A stretch of DNA of 64,000 nucleotides. Source: Actinomycetota bacterium. GTDB lineage: Bacteria > Actinomycetota > Actinomycetes > Nanopelagicales > Nanopelagicaceae. Positions within the stretch are counted from its first letter, which is position 1; each line of letters starts with the position of its first letter. The translations under genes and the position numbers were made by a program. Below are positions 1 through 8,964 of this stretch, piece by piece. Location: contig NSHZ01000001.1 in NCBI GenBank assembly GCA_002737595.1, forward strand, positions 58,733-122,732, read 5' to 3'. The notes under the pieces are model-generated. The model was not told where the DNA came from and made no database searches. It saw only the letters and a program-made list of their open reading frames with translations.

Positions 1-82
1 CACGAGCAATATCGGCTTCGGTAAAGCCTTCATCATCGATCGAAAGATCAATATTTGGATCTTGAGCGTTATTTTCGGTCAT
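1..82 (-). CDS. Partial CDS, N-terminus of unknown protein
   Basis: Only the first 27 codons are inside the window; the reading frame is open to the edge. The start ATG overlaps the stop of the upstream gene in an ATGA arrangement, so it is the fourth gene of the minus-strand Rieske/SGNH operon and is probably translationally coupled. The visible N-terminus begins MTENNAQDP and is acidic (IDDEGFTEADIAR) with no signal peptide or membrane segment. No family is recognised. Confidence 0.7.
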   Translation of the reverse strand, partial: MTENNAQDPNIDLSIDDEGFTEADIAR

Positions 83-1170
83 GAGACGGCGCTCCAAATC
101 ACTGGGGTACTCACGGGAATCGAAATCGCGTTTAGAGTCATTTCTGCAGAATCAAGAGCCTCATCAAATGGCATTCCAGCCACAATCGGCTTGCGGACAA
201 AGAGTGTTCCAGCCGGGACCTGCATCTGCCATGTGATGCGCAATTGAGGAAGTGACTTGCCGGTGGTCCACGGAACGGCGATGCAGATGTCACCATTATC
301 GGTGGTCTTACCGCGCACTTCACCACCGGGATAAGAAACAATAATTGACTGATTCTTTGCTGCTTGACTAGTGGCTCGCTCGGGATTGCCTGTGACGACT
401 TCGTCCTTGTCATAGCCCACACGAGTTGCGATGACATAGACGTGTAACGACTGACCATCCACCGTTGCAGTGGCTGCCAGCGCGCCCTGACCCACGTCGT
501 CAAATGGATATTGGCCCGTCGATGAGCGATCAACCATCGCCGTTGAAAGATCAACAACCTCTTGATCAAAGGTAAGCCCTTGGTCTTCAAGACCCATCAT
601 TGTGCGTGATGCTAACCAGGTTGCGATGGTGCCATCTCGCGAAGTGAGCGCAAGAATCTGTTCAGTCAAAGCTTGGTCATAGCGAACTGCATAAGCAAGA
701 TTTCGCACTTGTCTTAATTGATTTACCCACGTTTCATCACCAGTGGCACGACCCATGTCTGTGAGCGGGACAGCTCGCATGGTTTCAGTAACCTTTGCCG
801 ACGTGAGCAAACCGAGTGGCACCGTGTCCAGGGATTGACCAGGAAGCGTGTACGTACGCATTGTTACAATTCCTGACGGGCCCACAGTGTCGCGGATATT
901 TCCTGGTGGAACTTCAACTGGTTGCTCGGTCAAACTAAATTGACTCGTATATCCCTGGCAAGGAATTTCGCTCGCCTTCATCGGCGAATCTAATCGAAAG
1001 GCAATCGCCGCAAAGAAGAGCACGGGCAGCAGCAGGACGGCGATGATGCCGCGGCGGTGTTCAGCCACCCGGGAGGGACGGCGAGCTACGCCTTCCTTAT
1101 CGCGCCAAAAGACCCACCACGGACTCGTGGCCGAGCTTGTGGCGCTGCCTTCAGTTGAATCGTGCGACAT
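79..1170 (-). CDS. Membrane-anchored protein of unknown function
   Basis: A 363-residue protein with a polar, Ser/Thr-rich cytoplasmic start, a basic patch (VARRPSRVAEHRRG) and one hydrophobic segment at about residues 42-60, followed by a long extracytoplasmic domain of roughly 300 residues. The topology is that of a type II single-pass anchored protein. No catalytic motif is recognised. It lies 10 bp downstream of the SGNH hydrolase and overlaps the next gene by 4 bp, so it belongs to the same operon; a cell-envelope role is inferred only from topology and neighbours. Confidence 0.75.
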   Translation of the reverse strand: MSHDSTEGSATSSATSPWWVFWRDKEGVARRPSRVAEHRRGIIAVLLLPVLFFAAIAFRLDSPMKASEIPCQGYTSQFSLTEQPVEVPPGNIRDTVGPSGIVTMRTYTLPGQSLDTVPLGLLTSAKVTETMRAVPLTDMGRATGDETWVNQLRQVRNLAYAVRYDQALTEQILALTSRDGTIATWLASRTMMGLEDQGLTFDQEVVDLSTAMVDRSSTGQYPFDDVGQGALAATATVDGQSLHVYVIATRVGYDKDEVVTGNPERATSQAAKNQSIIVSYPGGEVRGKTTDNGDICIAVPWTTGKSLPQLRITWQMQVPAGTLFVRKPIVAGMPFDEALDSAEMTLNAISIPVSTPVIWSAVS

Positions 1171-1180
1171 CTACGTCCCC

Positions 1181-1960
1181 CTAGGGGATCCAGCGTAGAG
1201 GCTCGGCGTACTTGGGAGAACGACCATCGCCCGAAGAACGCCCGCGAATCCGGCGCCAGAGCCAAGGAAGCAAGAAGGCTTGAATCCAGCGGAGGTCCTC
1301 CCAGAGATCGGCCACCTTGGAGCGTGGGCCGTCCGGGAGTAAGGGCTCGCGCCACCGGAGATCATCGGAGAGACCCAGCTGAACTGTGATGGCTTGCGCG
1401 ACTCGATGATGGCCCTCGGAGTTGAGATGGAGTCGATCGGCATTCCAGAAGCGACGATCTTGCAATATATGGGCTTCTGCGGCATCAATCACGATAGCGT
1501 TATAAAGACGAGCAGCTTCACGTACATGGACGTTAAATAACGCAAAGCGCGAAGCTAAACGATCAGCGGTACGCCCTGACCCACCAGCTCGCTCGATCAC
1601 GGTAAAGAGCATCACACGTGCGCCTGCGCTACTTAATTGTGCGACAGCGCTCATATAACTTTCTGCAATAAGGGCGCCGTCATATTTTGGACGCAACAGA
1701 TCATTCGCTCCAGCATGAAAGGAGACCAACGTCTTGCCAGGAATAACTTGTGTAAGTGCCTTGCTCACTTGCAAATCCAGAACTTGGCTCAAAAGTTTTC
1801 CGCGGATTGCGTGATTTACGTAAGAAAAATCAGCATTCTGGTCTGCGAGTGCATCGGCTAATCTGTCTGCCCAACCTCTATATCTGTGCGCTCCTGAATA
1901 GAACTCATCGCAGAGCCCCTCACTGAAGGAATCTCCTAAAACAATAAAACGTTCGTACAT
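1181..1960 (-). CDS. SGNH/GDSL-family hydrolase
   Basis: A 259-residue esterase/lipase-like hydrolase. Block I (GDSFSEG, nucleophile Ser near residue 11), block III (GAND) and block V (DRLHLNSEGH with the catalytic Asp and His) are all present and in order, so the active site looks intact. There is no signal peptide, so the protein is probably cytoplasmic. The ATG directly follows the TAA of the Rieske-like gene with no gap, showing an operon. The substrate cannot be read from sequence; acyl-ester hydrolysis is the family expectation. Confidence 0.88.
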   Translation of the reverse strand: MYERFIVLGDSFSEGLCDEFYSGAHRYRGWADRLADALADQNADFSYVNHAIRGKLLSQVLDLQVSKALTQVIPGKTLVSFHAGANDLLRPKYDGALIAESYMSAVAQLSSAGARVMLFTVIERAGGSGRTADRLASRFALFNVHVREAARLYNAIVIDAAEAHILQDRRFWNADRLHLNSEGHHRVAQAITVQLGLSDDLRWREPLLPDGPRSKVADLWEDLRWIQAFLLPWLWRRIRGRSSGDGRSPKYAEPLRWIP

Positions 1961-2425
1961 TTATCCGACTGTCACCGTTGTTGCACTTGTGGACACCTTA
2001 ATGGAAGGAAGTGCTGTCCTGGCAGGCGAGATTTTCACTTTGCCGTCAATACCAAATACCGAGCCATGCAACATGCACACCAATTGTTTATCGATAAACT
2101 CAAGTGGACCACCTGCGTGAGTACAAACGAGCGCCATTGCCTTAAAGGAATTACTACCCGTAGAGACTAAAGCTACTGGAACGCCCTTACTCTCTCCCAC
2201 TACCAATATCGTGCCGGCCTTTTTGAGCGTGGGGTTGCTAGAAAGAGGTACCTGAAATTTCCCACCTGCAAGTTTCTTCACCCCTTTAGCCGAGGGGATG
2301 CTAGCCGCGGCTGCTGAGGACATATTGATCGTGGAGCCAGAAATTACTGCCAAGAACGCACCACAAACGAGGGTGCGGCGTGAAATTTCGACGGCATTTT
2401 CATTAGTTATCTCGGAAGAAGTCAT
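1961..2425 (-). CDS. Exported Rieske-type [2Fe-2S] protein
   Basis: A 154-residue protein. A twin-arginine-like signal (SRRTLVCGAFLAV) at about residues 15-35 suggests Tat export of a folded cofactor protein. The C-terminal half carries both Rieske ligand pairs, CTH (near residue 100) and CMLHG (near residue 117), with the GGPL and PA motifs that flank them in the family. It resembles small stand-alone Rieske proteins rather than the cytochrome bc1 subunit QcrA, which is much longer with several membrane helices. It is first in the operon with an SGNH hydrolase; its redox partner is not visible. Confidence 0.85.
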   Translation of the reverse strand: MTSSEITNENAVEISRRTLVCGAFLAVISGSTINMSSAAAASIPSAKGVKKLAGGKFQVPLSSNPTLKKAGTILVVGESKGVPVALVSTGSNSFKAMALVCTHAGGPLEFIDKQLVCMLHGSVFGIDGKVKISPARTALPSIKVSTSATTVTVG

Positions 2426-2476
2426 AGTGGCTATCTTCCCCTACTCTTGAGGTGTTGTCAGCCGGAGGAGGAGAGT

Positions 2477-3928
2477 GTGGCAGAGAACTCAGCCATTCCA
2501 CCGCAGGAACTCCGCGCGCACGCTCCACTCCTCGACGCCTACTTGCGTTTCTTCGAAGAGAGTATTACGCCATTTTCTATCCCCGGTCACAAACAACAGG
2601 CCGCACTCCTCGACATGGGTCTGGGCAGGGTCGTTGATGTAGATGTGCCGCTCTATGGCGGCCTTGATGAAATGAAGCTTTCGAATGGCACATTGGCCGC
2701 GGCCGAGAAATTAGCCGCTGAGTGTTGGAGTGCGCATTGGGCACGTTTTTCCACTGGCGGAACAACTCACGGTAATCAAGCTTTGCTACTGGGAATTGCC
2801 ACTCCGGGGAGAAAAATTGCGATCACCAGAACTGTCCATCGCTCACTAATAAGCGCGCTGGTACTCAGCGGCGTCGAACCTATTTGGCTTACACCAGACA
2901 TCGATGAGAAGACCGGCATTCCACTTGGAATCTCAGTCCTAGAACTTTCACGTGCGTTGGAACACTCCCCCACCGCAGTCTTTCTTACCGAACCTGGTTA
3001 TTTAGGGACGATCTCCCCGTTGGAGCAACTCATCGATCTCACGCATGAACGAAATATTCCCATCGTCATCGATCAAGCATGGGGGGCGCATTTCGGATTC
3101 CATCCCGCCCTCCCCTCGCATGCAATGGCGCTCGGTGCAGATGCAATGGTCACTAGCATCCATAAGACTCTTCCCGGGTATAGCGCCGCATCATTGGTGA
3201 TGGCCAACACCACACGCATTTCAAGTGCGCGTCTTGAGCAGAGTTTTGAAGCAACACATACCACTTCGCCAGCGGGTGCGCCGCTTGCCTCCATTGATGG
3301 CGTACGTGCACTGCTGCAACTACGGGGACATGAGTTGCTGCAAGATTTACTGCAGAACATCACACATCTTAAGGTTGACCTGAAAGAGCATTTCGGTTTC
3401 GATCTCTTTATCAATCCTGATCGCTTTGCGCCCGGTGGTTTCGATGCCACAAAACTCATCATTCAGACTCATCATTTTGGTGGAGATGGGGTGGCTATCG
3501 AGCGAGCACTCCGTTTGCACGGAGTCCGCGTTGAGATGGCCGACCGAGACACCATCATCCCGGTCGTTACGTTGGCAGATGATGAACGATCTTTCAAAAT
3601 TCTCGCCAACGCCCTCAAAGCGAGTATCACTCCAAAAACCCCGAGGGCGGTAGCCACTGCGCTCAGCTGGCGTATCAGCCCTACCTTTGGCGTCAGCATC
3701 AGAGATGCCTTCTTCTCCTCTTCTGAAATGGTGAGCGCTACCAAAGCGATAGGGCGAATCAGCGCAGATTTAATTGCCCCCTACCCTCCTGGAGTGCCAG
3801 TAGTTACCCCAGGAGAAGTCCTTACTGAAGAGATCCTCACCGGCCTTGCCGCAGTGGCTGCCGAGGGAGTTCGTATCGCGTATTCCACAGATTCGACGCT
3901 TGCTACATATCGAGTACTAGCAAAGTAG
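2477..3928 (+). CDS. Orn/Lys/Arg decarboxylase family, PLP enzyme
   Basis: A fold-type I PLP decarboxylase that would convert ornithine, arginine or lysine to putrescine, agmatine or cadaverine. The start is taken as GTG 2477, 483 residues, because a strong GGAGGAGGAG ribosome site lies just before it. Visible motifs are PGHKQ near the N-terminus, the cofactor region FSTGGTTHGNQA, the aspartate region IDQAWGAHFGFHP, and SIHKTLPG holding the Schiff-base lysine. The size matches the short form without an N-terminal wing domain. Substrate is not resolved. Homospermidine synthase, which uses putrescine, lies 2.3 kb downstream on the same strand, favouring a polyamine role. Confidence 0.85.
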   Translation: MAENSAIPPQELRAHAPLLDAYLRFFEESITPFSIPGHKQQAALLDMGLGRVVDVDVPLYGGLDEMKLSNGTLAAAEKLAAECWSAHWARFSTGGTTHGNQALLLGIATPGRKIAITRTVHRSLISALVLSGVEPIWLTPDIDEKTGIPLGISVLELSRALEHSPTAVFLTEPGYLGTISPLEQLIDLTHERNIPIVIDQAWGAHFGFHPALPSHAMALGADAMVTSIHKTLPGYSAASLVMANTTRISSARLEQSFEATHTTSPAGAPLASIDGVRALLQLRGHELLQDLLQNITHLKVDLKEHFGFDLFINPDRFAPGGFDATKLIIQTHHFGGDGVAIERALRLHGVRVEMADRDTIIPVVTLADDERSFKILANALKASITPKTPRAVATALSWRISPTFGVSIRDAFFSSSEMVSATKAIGRISADLIAPYPPGVPVVTPGEVLTEEILTGLAAVAAEGVRIAYSTDSTLATYRVLAK

Positions 3929-3940
3929 CGAGGCACTCCA

Positions 3941-3946
3941 TAGCCT
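3941..3946 (+). promoter_or_regulatory. -10 box for leaderless GGDEF-EAL mRNA
   Basis: TAGCCT lies 6 nt before ATG 3953, so transcription would begin at or next to the start codon. No Shine-Dalgarno sequence is seen. The same spacing recurs at more than ten other genes here. Confidence 0.45.
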
Positions 3947-3952
3947 TAATGA

Positions 3953-6115
3953 ATGAAGGCGATGTTGCGCTTCGGTTCTCTCACCCTGCTTATCATTTCG
4001 GTTGCCATAAAGTCCTTTCTTGGAGACTCACTTTCATTCAACGATGCGTGGATATATAACGTAGTTATTCTGATAACTGCTCTCTCTACTTTTATGATAC
4101 GAAGCCAAGCGGCACGTGCGCTGGGAAGTGCAATACTTTTTTGGGGAATAGGTTCGGCAATTGCCACATATGCGAATTACTTGGGTGCAGATTCCTTAGA
4201 AGCACAACAAGTTGCTCGCTGGAGTGATCTTTTCTACTTGCTCTTCTATCCAGCGCTCTTTTCGGCGATCACACTCCGAGGCCAATCACATTTGCACGTT
4301 ACTGACATCATCGACTCCCTCATCATCGGGCTGGGACTTTCAGCAATAGGAAGTGCGCTTATTGTCCAACCGATCATGAATCAGTTACTCCCCGCTACTT
4401 CAACATTTGCTTTAGCCACCACGATTTATCCAGTTGCTGATTTGACCATGCTCGCACTCTTTTTTGCTAAGACATACCAAGAAGGACACCGGCGAAACTG
4501 GAATGACGCTCTTATGGCTCTTGGCGTACTTTGCTTTGCGTTTTCCGATGGAACTTTCCTCTATCAGCAATCCAACTACGCCTATAACAATTGGCTTGAC
4601 TACGGCTGGCTCATCGGATTGGTGTTGATGAGTGAATCGATGCATCATCCGCACCGCCAATTGCCCACTCGCGAGCGGTCCACGATTCCACTTGTACTCG
4701 CCATCTTGGCCTCACTCTCATTACTCGTCGCCGCAGCGCTCTTTCCGCAGACATTTCCCCGATTAGCCATCTGGCCAGCGGCGGCCACCCTCTTAGCGGC
4801 ATTGGGACGTCTCTCCCTTGCGGTTCGAGATGCGCGAAAACTCGTCACTGAAGAGGTACTTGCTAGAACAGATGAACTTACGGGGCTGGCAAATAGAAGG
4901 AAATTTGTCGCCGCCTTAGAAGAGATGCGAAAGGGTGATACCGCTCGCACGGATTCAGTGGGAGTCTTCATTATTGACTTGGATGGTTTCAAAGATGTGA
5001 ACGACACATTTGGGCACGAGACGGGGGACCAACTCCTCAAATTGCTCGCTCAACGATTACTTGATGTGCTACCAAGAGATGCTCTCCTTGCTAGGTTGGG
5101 CGGTGACGAGTTTGGAGTGTTGCTCAGTGGCGACGAAAGAGTATTCCGACTCATAGGTCCTGAGATCCATCGCGCAAGTGCCGCGCCGATGACAATCAAT
5201 CGTGAAGCTGTGGTGGTGGGAGCAAGTGTGGGGTTAGCGATCGCTGCACGAGGTACGTTCACCCCTAGCGACTCACTTCGCCGCGCAGATATTGCGATGT
5301 ATCACGCCAAGGCCGCTAGATCTGGATTTGTTGAGTGGCATCCCGATCTTGATCGACGCGCCCCAGTCAAGGAGTCGAGTGATTTTGAAAGTTTGCGGAA
5401 GAATCTCATCCTCTACTTCCAACCTATCTATCAACTTTCTCCAAGAACTCTCACTGCCGGCGAAGCACTCATCCGCATGAGAGATGAAGCCGGAGAGGTC
5501 CTCCTCCCTACAAACTTTCTTAAGAGATTTACCGGTCACGAATATCAACTCGCTCTCCATGTTCTGAAAGAAGGCTGTCGAAATCTCCGGGAGTGGGCAA
5601 ATGATTTGCTCTGTATTCACATCAATATTGAAGGTCAGGTATTAGCGAACCCTCGGTTTAGCGAAGATTTACGAGAGATTGCCCAGGACGCAGGAGTTTC
5701 ACTTCGGCAAATCACACTTGAGATAACAGAGAAAGAGTTGCTGGGCGAGGAGAGCGCGGTCCACATTAACGAGCTTCGTGCTCGTGGGATTCGGGTAGCA
5801 ATCGATGACTTCGGTTCGGGTTACTCGGCACTTTCCTATTTGCAGAAGTTTCGGGTGGACTGGATAAAGCTCGATCAAAGCCTCATCGCACCGCTTGACG
5901 TGGAGCCATTGAACACACGAGCTTTAGAAGTAGTGCGCGCCACGGTCGAACTAGCTGCACGGCTAGAAATACAAGTGGTCGCTGAAGGGGTAGAGAGCGA
6001 ATGCGCGCTCACTGCATTGAACAATCTTGGCGTGACGCATGCTCAGGGTTTCTATCTCGGCCCACCGGTAGACGCGGAGCAATTTGGGCACACGGTTGCT
6101 CTGTCCTACTCTTAA
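3953..6115 (+). CDS. Membrane GGDEF-EAL protein (cyclic di-GMP turnover)
   Basis: A 720-residue protein. Residues 1 to about 290 hold many hydrophobic segments (about 8-10), a membrane sensor region. A GGDEF domain follows with an intact GGDEF active site (LARLGGDEFGVLL); the upstream inhibitory RxxD site is absent (PRDA in its place). The C-terminal EAL domain keeps EALIRM, HINIEGQ, LEITEKE, IDDFGSGYSALSY, WIKLDQ, VAEGVESE and HAQGF, so metal and catalytic residues appear complete. Both synthesis and hydrolysis of c-di-GMP are plausible. It sits between two putative polyamine genes on the same strand. Confidence 0.93.
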   Translation: MKAMLRFGSLTLLIISVAIKSFLGDSLSFNDAWIYNVVILITALSTFMIRSQAARALGSAILFWGIGSAIATYANYLGADSLEAQQVARWSDLFYLLFYPALFSAITLRGQSHLHVTDIIDSLIIGLGLSAIGSALIVQPIMNQLLPATSTFALATTIYPVADLTMLALFFAKTYQEGHRRNWNDALMALGVLCFAFSDGTFLYQQSNYAYNNWLDYGWLIGLVLMSESMHHPHRQLPTRERSTIPLVLAILASLSLLVAAALFPQTFPRLAIWPAAATLLAALGRLSLAVRDARKLVTEEVLARTDELTGLANRRKFVAALEEMRKGDTARTDSVGVFIIDLDGFKDVNDTFGHETGDQLLKLLAQRLLDVLPRDALLARLGGDEFGVLLSGDERVFRLIGPEIHRASAAPMTINREAVVVGASVGLAIAARGTFTPSDSLRRADIAMYHAKAARSGFVEWHPDLDRRAPVKESSDFESLRKNLILYFQPIYQLSPRTLTAGEALIRMRDEAGEVLLPTNFLKRFTGHEYQLALHVLKEGCRNLREWANDLLCIHINIEGQVLANPRFSEDLREIAQDAGVSLRQITLEITEKELLGEESAVHINELRARGIRVAIDDFGSGYSALSYLQKFRVDWIKLDQSLIAPLDVEPLNTRALEVVRATVELAARLEIQVVAEGVESECALTALNNLGVTHAQGFYLGPPVDAEQFGHTVALSYS

Positions 6116-6179
6116 TTCGTTCGCCAAACCGCGCGAACAACCACGGACCGCTGTGGCGGCCCGACTAAGGAGGCGCTAG

Positions 6180-7616
6180 TTGTCCGGTACTTTCCAAGGC
6201 CGTGTCCTTGTTCTAGGAGCGGGTTCAGTCTCGCAATGCACACTCCCACTCCTCCTCGACAATCTTGTCGAAGGTAAACAGATCACGATCGTAGATCGAC
6301 TCGACAACCGAGCCAGAGTCCAAAACGCCATTGATCGCGGCGCCACATATTTGCAAGCGACAGTCACTAAAGAGAATTTGGATTCTTTTCTTTCAGCACA
6401 TGTTTCGGCCGGAGATATTCTTCTTGATCTTGCTTGGAATATTGATGCCAACGTCATCATCGGGTGGGCACATGCGCACGGCGTGATGTACCTCAACACT
6501 TCAGTAGAAGAGTGGGAGCCTTACAGCCAAGGTGCTACCCGCCATCCGTTAGAACGCACGCTCTACCACCGCCACATGCGACTTCGAGAGATGAAGAACT
6601 CCTGGAGTGAAAAGGGAGCCACCGCCATTGTCGAACACGGGGCAAATCCAGGCATGGTCTCACACCTCACCAAGAAAGCACTCGTTGAAATCGGCGAACG
6701 CGCCATCAAGGATGGGCTAGCGGGACCAGGTGTTGCCGAAGCACTTGCGGCACGTGATTTTCCACGTTTGGCACAGAGCCTCGACGTGCGCGTTATCCAC
6801 ATTGCTGAACGCGACACTCAAATTTCTGATCGCCCCAAAGAGGTTGATGAATTCGTTAACACCTGGAGCGTTGAAGGCTTCTATGAAGAGGGCATCGCAC
6901 CAGCGGAAATGGGTTGGGGAACACACGAGAAGTCATTGCCACAAAATGCCTATGTGCACGAAGGCACCGGCCCACGTAATCAAATTGCCATCGCGCAACC
7001 TGGTGCGTCTACCTGGGTTCGTTCATGGGTGCCAGATTGCGAAATCACCGGCCTTGTCATCCGTCACGGCGAAGCATTCACCATGTCGGATTTCCTCACC
7101 GTCTGGGATGGCGATACTGCCGTCTATCGCCCCACCGTGCATTACGCCTACTGCCCTTCTGATGCTGCCATCATCTCGATGCGCGAGCTTGAGATGCGCC
7201 AATGGGATCTACAAAGAAACCAACGAATCATGAATGAAGAGATCACTTCGGGCGAAGATCGACTCGGCGTCCTTCTAATGGGCCATCCATACAAAGCGTG
7301 GTGGACTGGCTCGCTGCTCGATATTCATCGAGCGCGTGAACTTGCTCCAGGTCAATCAGCCACCACACTTCAAGTAGGCGCTGCGGTTTACGCCGCGATC
7401 GATTGGATGATCAAGAATCCAGCGGCTGGATTGCTCGTGCCAGATGAATTGCCCTGGGAAGAGATCTACAACGTTGCGGAGAAATATTGGGCACCAATTT
7501 GGTCCGGACCAGTTGATTGGGATCCGCTCAAAACACGTAATGATCTCTTCTTGCCTTGGATCGAACGCGAGTACGACACCACTGATCCGTGGCAGTTCAC
7601 TAACTTCTTGGCTTAA
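6180..7616 (+). CDS. hss: Homospermidine synthase
   Basis: A 478-residue saccharopine-dehydrogenase-fold enzyme that uses NAD to transfer an aminobutyl group between putrescine molecules (or from spermidine), giving homospermidine. The N-terminal Rossmann motif VLGAGSVSQCTLPLL and the later conserved stretches VEHGANPGM and HEGTGPRNQ fit this family, and the length matches the usual 475-480. The start is TTG 6180, supported by AAGGAGG eight bases upstream. The last 17 bp overlap the photolyase gene tail to tail. Upstream 6116-6179 holds only two short inverted repeats (6119-6138 and 6141-6156) and the ribosome site. Confidence 0.88.
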   Translation: MSGTFQGRVLVLGAGSVSQCTLPLLLDNLVEGKQITIVDRLDNRARVQNAIDRGATYLQATVTKENLDSFLSAHVSAGDILLDLAWNIDANVIIGWAHAHGVMYLNTSVEEWEPYSQGATRHPLERTLYHRHMRLREMKNSWSEKGATAIVEHGANPGMVSHLTKKALVEIGERAIKDGLAGPGVAEALAARDFPRLAQSLDVRVIHIAERDTQISDRPKEVDEFVNTWSVEGFYEEGIAPAEMGWGTHEKSLPQNAYVHEGTGPRNQIAIAQPGASTWVRSWVPDCEITGLVIRHGEAFTMSDFLTVWDGDTAVYRPTVHYAYCPSDAAIISMRELEMRQWDLQRNQRIMNEEITSGEDRLGVLLMGHPYKAWWTGSLLDIHRARELAPGQSATTLQVGAAVYAAIDWMIKNPAAGLLVPDELPWEEIYNVAEKYWAPIWSGPVDWDPLKTRNDLFLPWIEREYDTTDPWQFTNFLA

Positions 7617-8907
7617 GTTCAGCCAGTCGGGCTAGAGCCTCATGGCGCTCGGTAGCGTGATCAACGATCCGCTCCGGGTAGCCATGGCTTAGCCCGTCGA
7701 GATAGAGCCAGGGTTCATGAACTTCGCTCGCAGCTAAATGAGCGAGCTCCGGTACATACTTCTTGATGTAAAGCCCCTCTGGATCAAATCGTTTGCCCTG
7801 CTCGATCGGATTAAAAACGCGGTAATAGGGGGAGGCGTCAGTTCCGGTTCCGGCCGTCCATTGCCATCCGTGTGCATTAGAGGCGACATCGGCATCGAAG
7901 AGTTTCTCCATAAAATATCGGGCGCCATGCTGCCATTCGATATGCAAATCCTTAATCAAAAAAGATGCCACCACCATTCGAAGGCGATTATGCATCCAAC
8001 CTTCTGCGTTGAGTTGGCGCATCCCAGCATCTACAAATGGATAACCAGTTTTCCCATGGCACCACGCTTCGAACGCTTTTCCAGGCTCGTTATAACGCAT
8101 TCTCGAAAACTCAGGCTTGTAATAATCTAAATTAGTATGTGGCTCATGGAAGAGAACGTCAGCATAAAACTCTCGCCAAGCAATTTCCTTGCGGAAGACA
8201 TCGTGGGCTTCGGTTTGATTCAACTCTGCCAAGATGGTGCGAGGATGGATTTCTCCCCAACGCAAATGTCTTGCTAAACCACTTGTGGTATTGATATCTG
8301 CTCGATTTCTCTCCTCGTCATAACGCGCTAAATCTCTTTCATAAAAATCTCGCCACCGCTGAAGAGCGGCCGACTCTCCCGAGGTAGGTATCTCACAAGT
8401 AATCTTGGGAAACTTGCGTGCTTCCGGTGGCGGCGCAATCCATTTTGGCGTTGCTGGCAACTCTGAAGGTGCGCGCCATCCCACCGCACACCACGCTTTG
8501 TAGAAGGGTGTGTACACGCGATACGGGGTGCCATCTGATTTCCGGACGCGACCAGGTGATACAGCATATGGAGAGCCCACCTGATTGATCGTTATTTGAG
8601 CTTTTACTAATTTCTCATCCCGCAGAATTGCCCTGGGAGTAAATTCTTCAGTTACAAAAATCTCACCGTATTGTGCCGAAAGTTTCTTAAGAATCTCGAC
8701 GGGACTTCCCTCGTATACGTGAAGATTTCCCCCGAGAGATTCATCGAGAGCCTGCAAAGAAGCGGCCAAGTAGGAGGAACGTCGCTCGCTCGTGGCAAGT
8801 GAGTGATCGCGTATATAGACCGGAGCTACCTCGCCTGCGCGCACGGCCGCAGCGAGTGCTGGATGGTCCCCGAGGCGCAAATCCCGCCGAAACCAGATCA
8901 TTGCCAC
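7600..8907 (-). CDS. phr: Deoxyribodipyrimidine photolyase (class I)
   Basis: A 435-residue photolyase/cryptochrome-family flavoprotein repairing cyclobutane pyrimidine dimers with light. The antenna-domain start MIWFRRDLRLGDHPAL and the FAD domain signature around DAGMRQLNAEGWMHNRLRM, SNAHGWQWTAGTGTDASPYY and FNPIEQGKRFDP are typical of active class I CPD photolyases. GTG 8907 is chosen as start because TACCCT lies 6 nt upstream; ATG 8901 is the alternative and there is no Shine-Dalgarno for either. It is divergent from ideR across 57 bp and overlaps hss at its 3' end. Confidence 0.93.
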   Translation of the reverse strand: MAMIWFRRDLRLGDHPALAAAVRAGEVAPVYIRDHSLATSERRSSYLAASLQALDESLGGNLHVYEGSPVEILKKLSAQYGEIFVTEEFTPRAILRDEKLVKAQITINQVGSPYAVSPGRVRKSDGTPYRVYTPFYKAWCAVGWRAPSELPATPKWIAPPPEARKFPKITCEIPTSGESAALQRWRDFYERDLARYDEERNRADINTTSGLARHLRWGEIHPRTILAELNQTEAHDVFRKEIAWREFYADVLFHEPHTNLDYYKPEFSRMRYNEPGKAFEAWCHGKTGYPFVDAGMRQLNAEGWMHNRLRMVVASFLIKDLHIEWQHGARYFMEKLFDADVASNAHGWQWTAGTGTDASPYYRVFNPIEQGKRFDPEGLYIKKYVPELAHLAASEVHEPWLYLDGLSHGYPERIVDHATERHEALARLAELKPRS

Positions 8908-8913
8908 GGCGTA

Positions 8914-8919
8914 AGGGTA
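8914..8919 (-). promoter_or_regulatory. -10 box for leaderless photolyase mRNA
   Basis: On the minus strand TACCCT is followed by six bases (TACGCC) and then GTG 8907. It faces the ideR -10 box 32 bp away, so the two divergent promoters must overlap in their -35 regions. Confidence 0.45.
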
Positions 8920-8951
8920 AGCCTGCGAGCCCCAAGCGTCGACTTTTGTTC

Positions 8952-8957
8952 TAACCT
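8952..8957 (+). promoter_or_regulatory. -10 box for leaderless ideR mRNA
   Basis: TAACCT, then seven bases, then ATG 8965. The same hexamer lies before serC. No ribosome site is seen. Confidence 0.5.
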
Positions 8958-8964
8958 TCACCTT

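Noticed and set aside
8908..8964. IdeR iron box in the ideR promoter
   Set aside because: Only a CTAACCT half-site resemblance is present and it coincides with the -10 hexamer; the palindrome is not completed.
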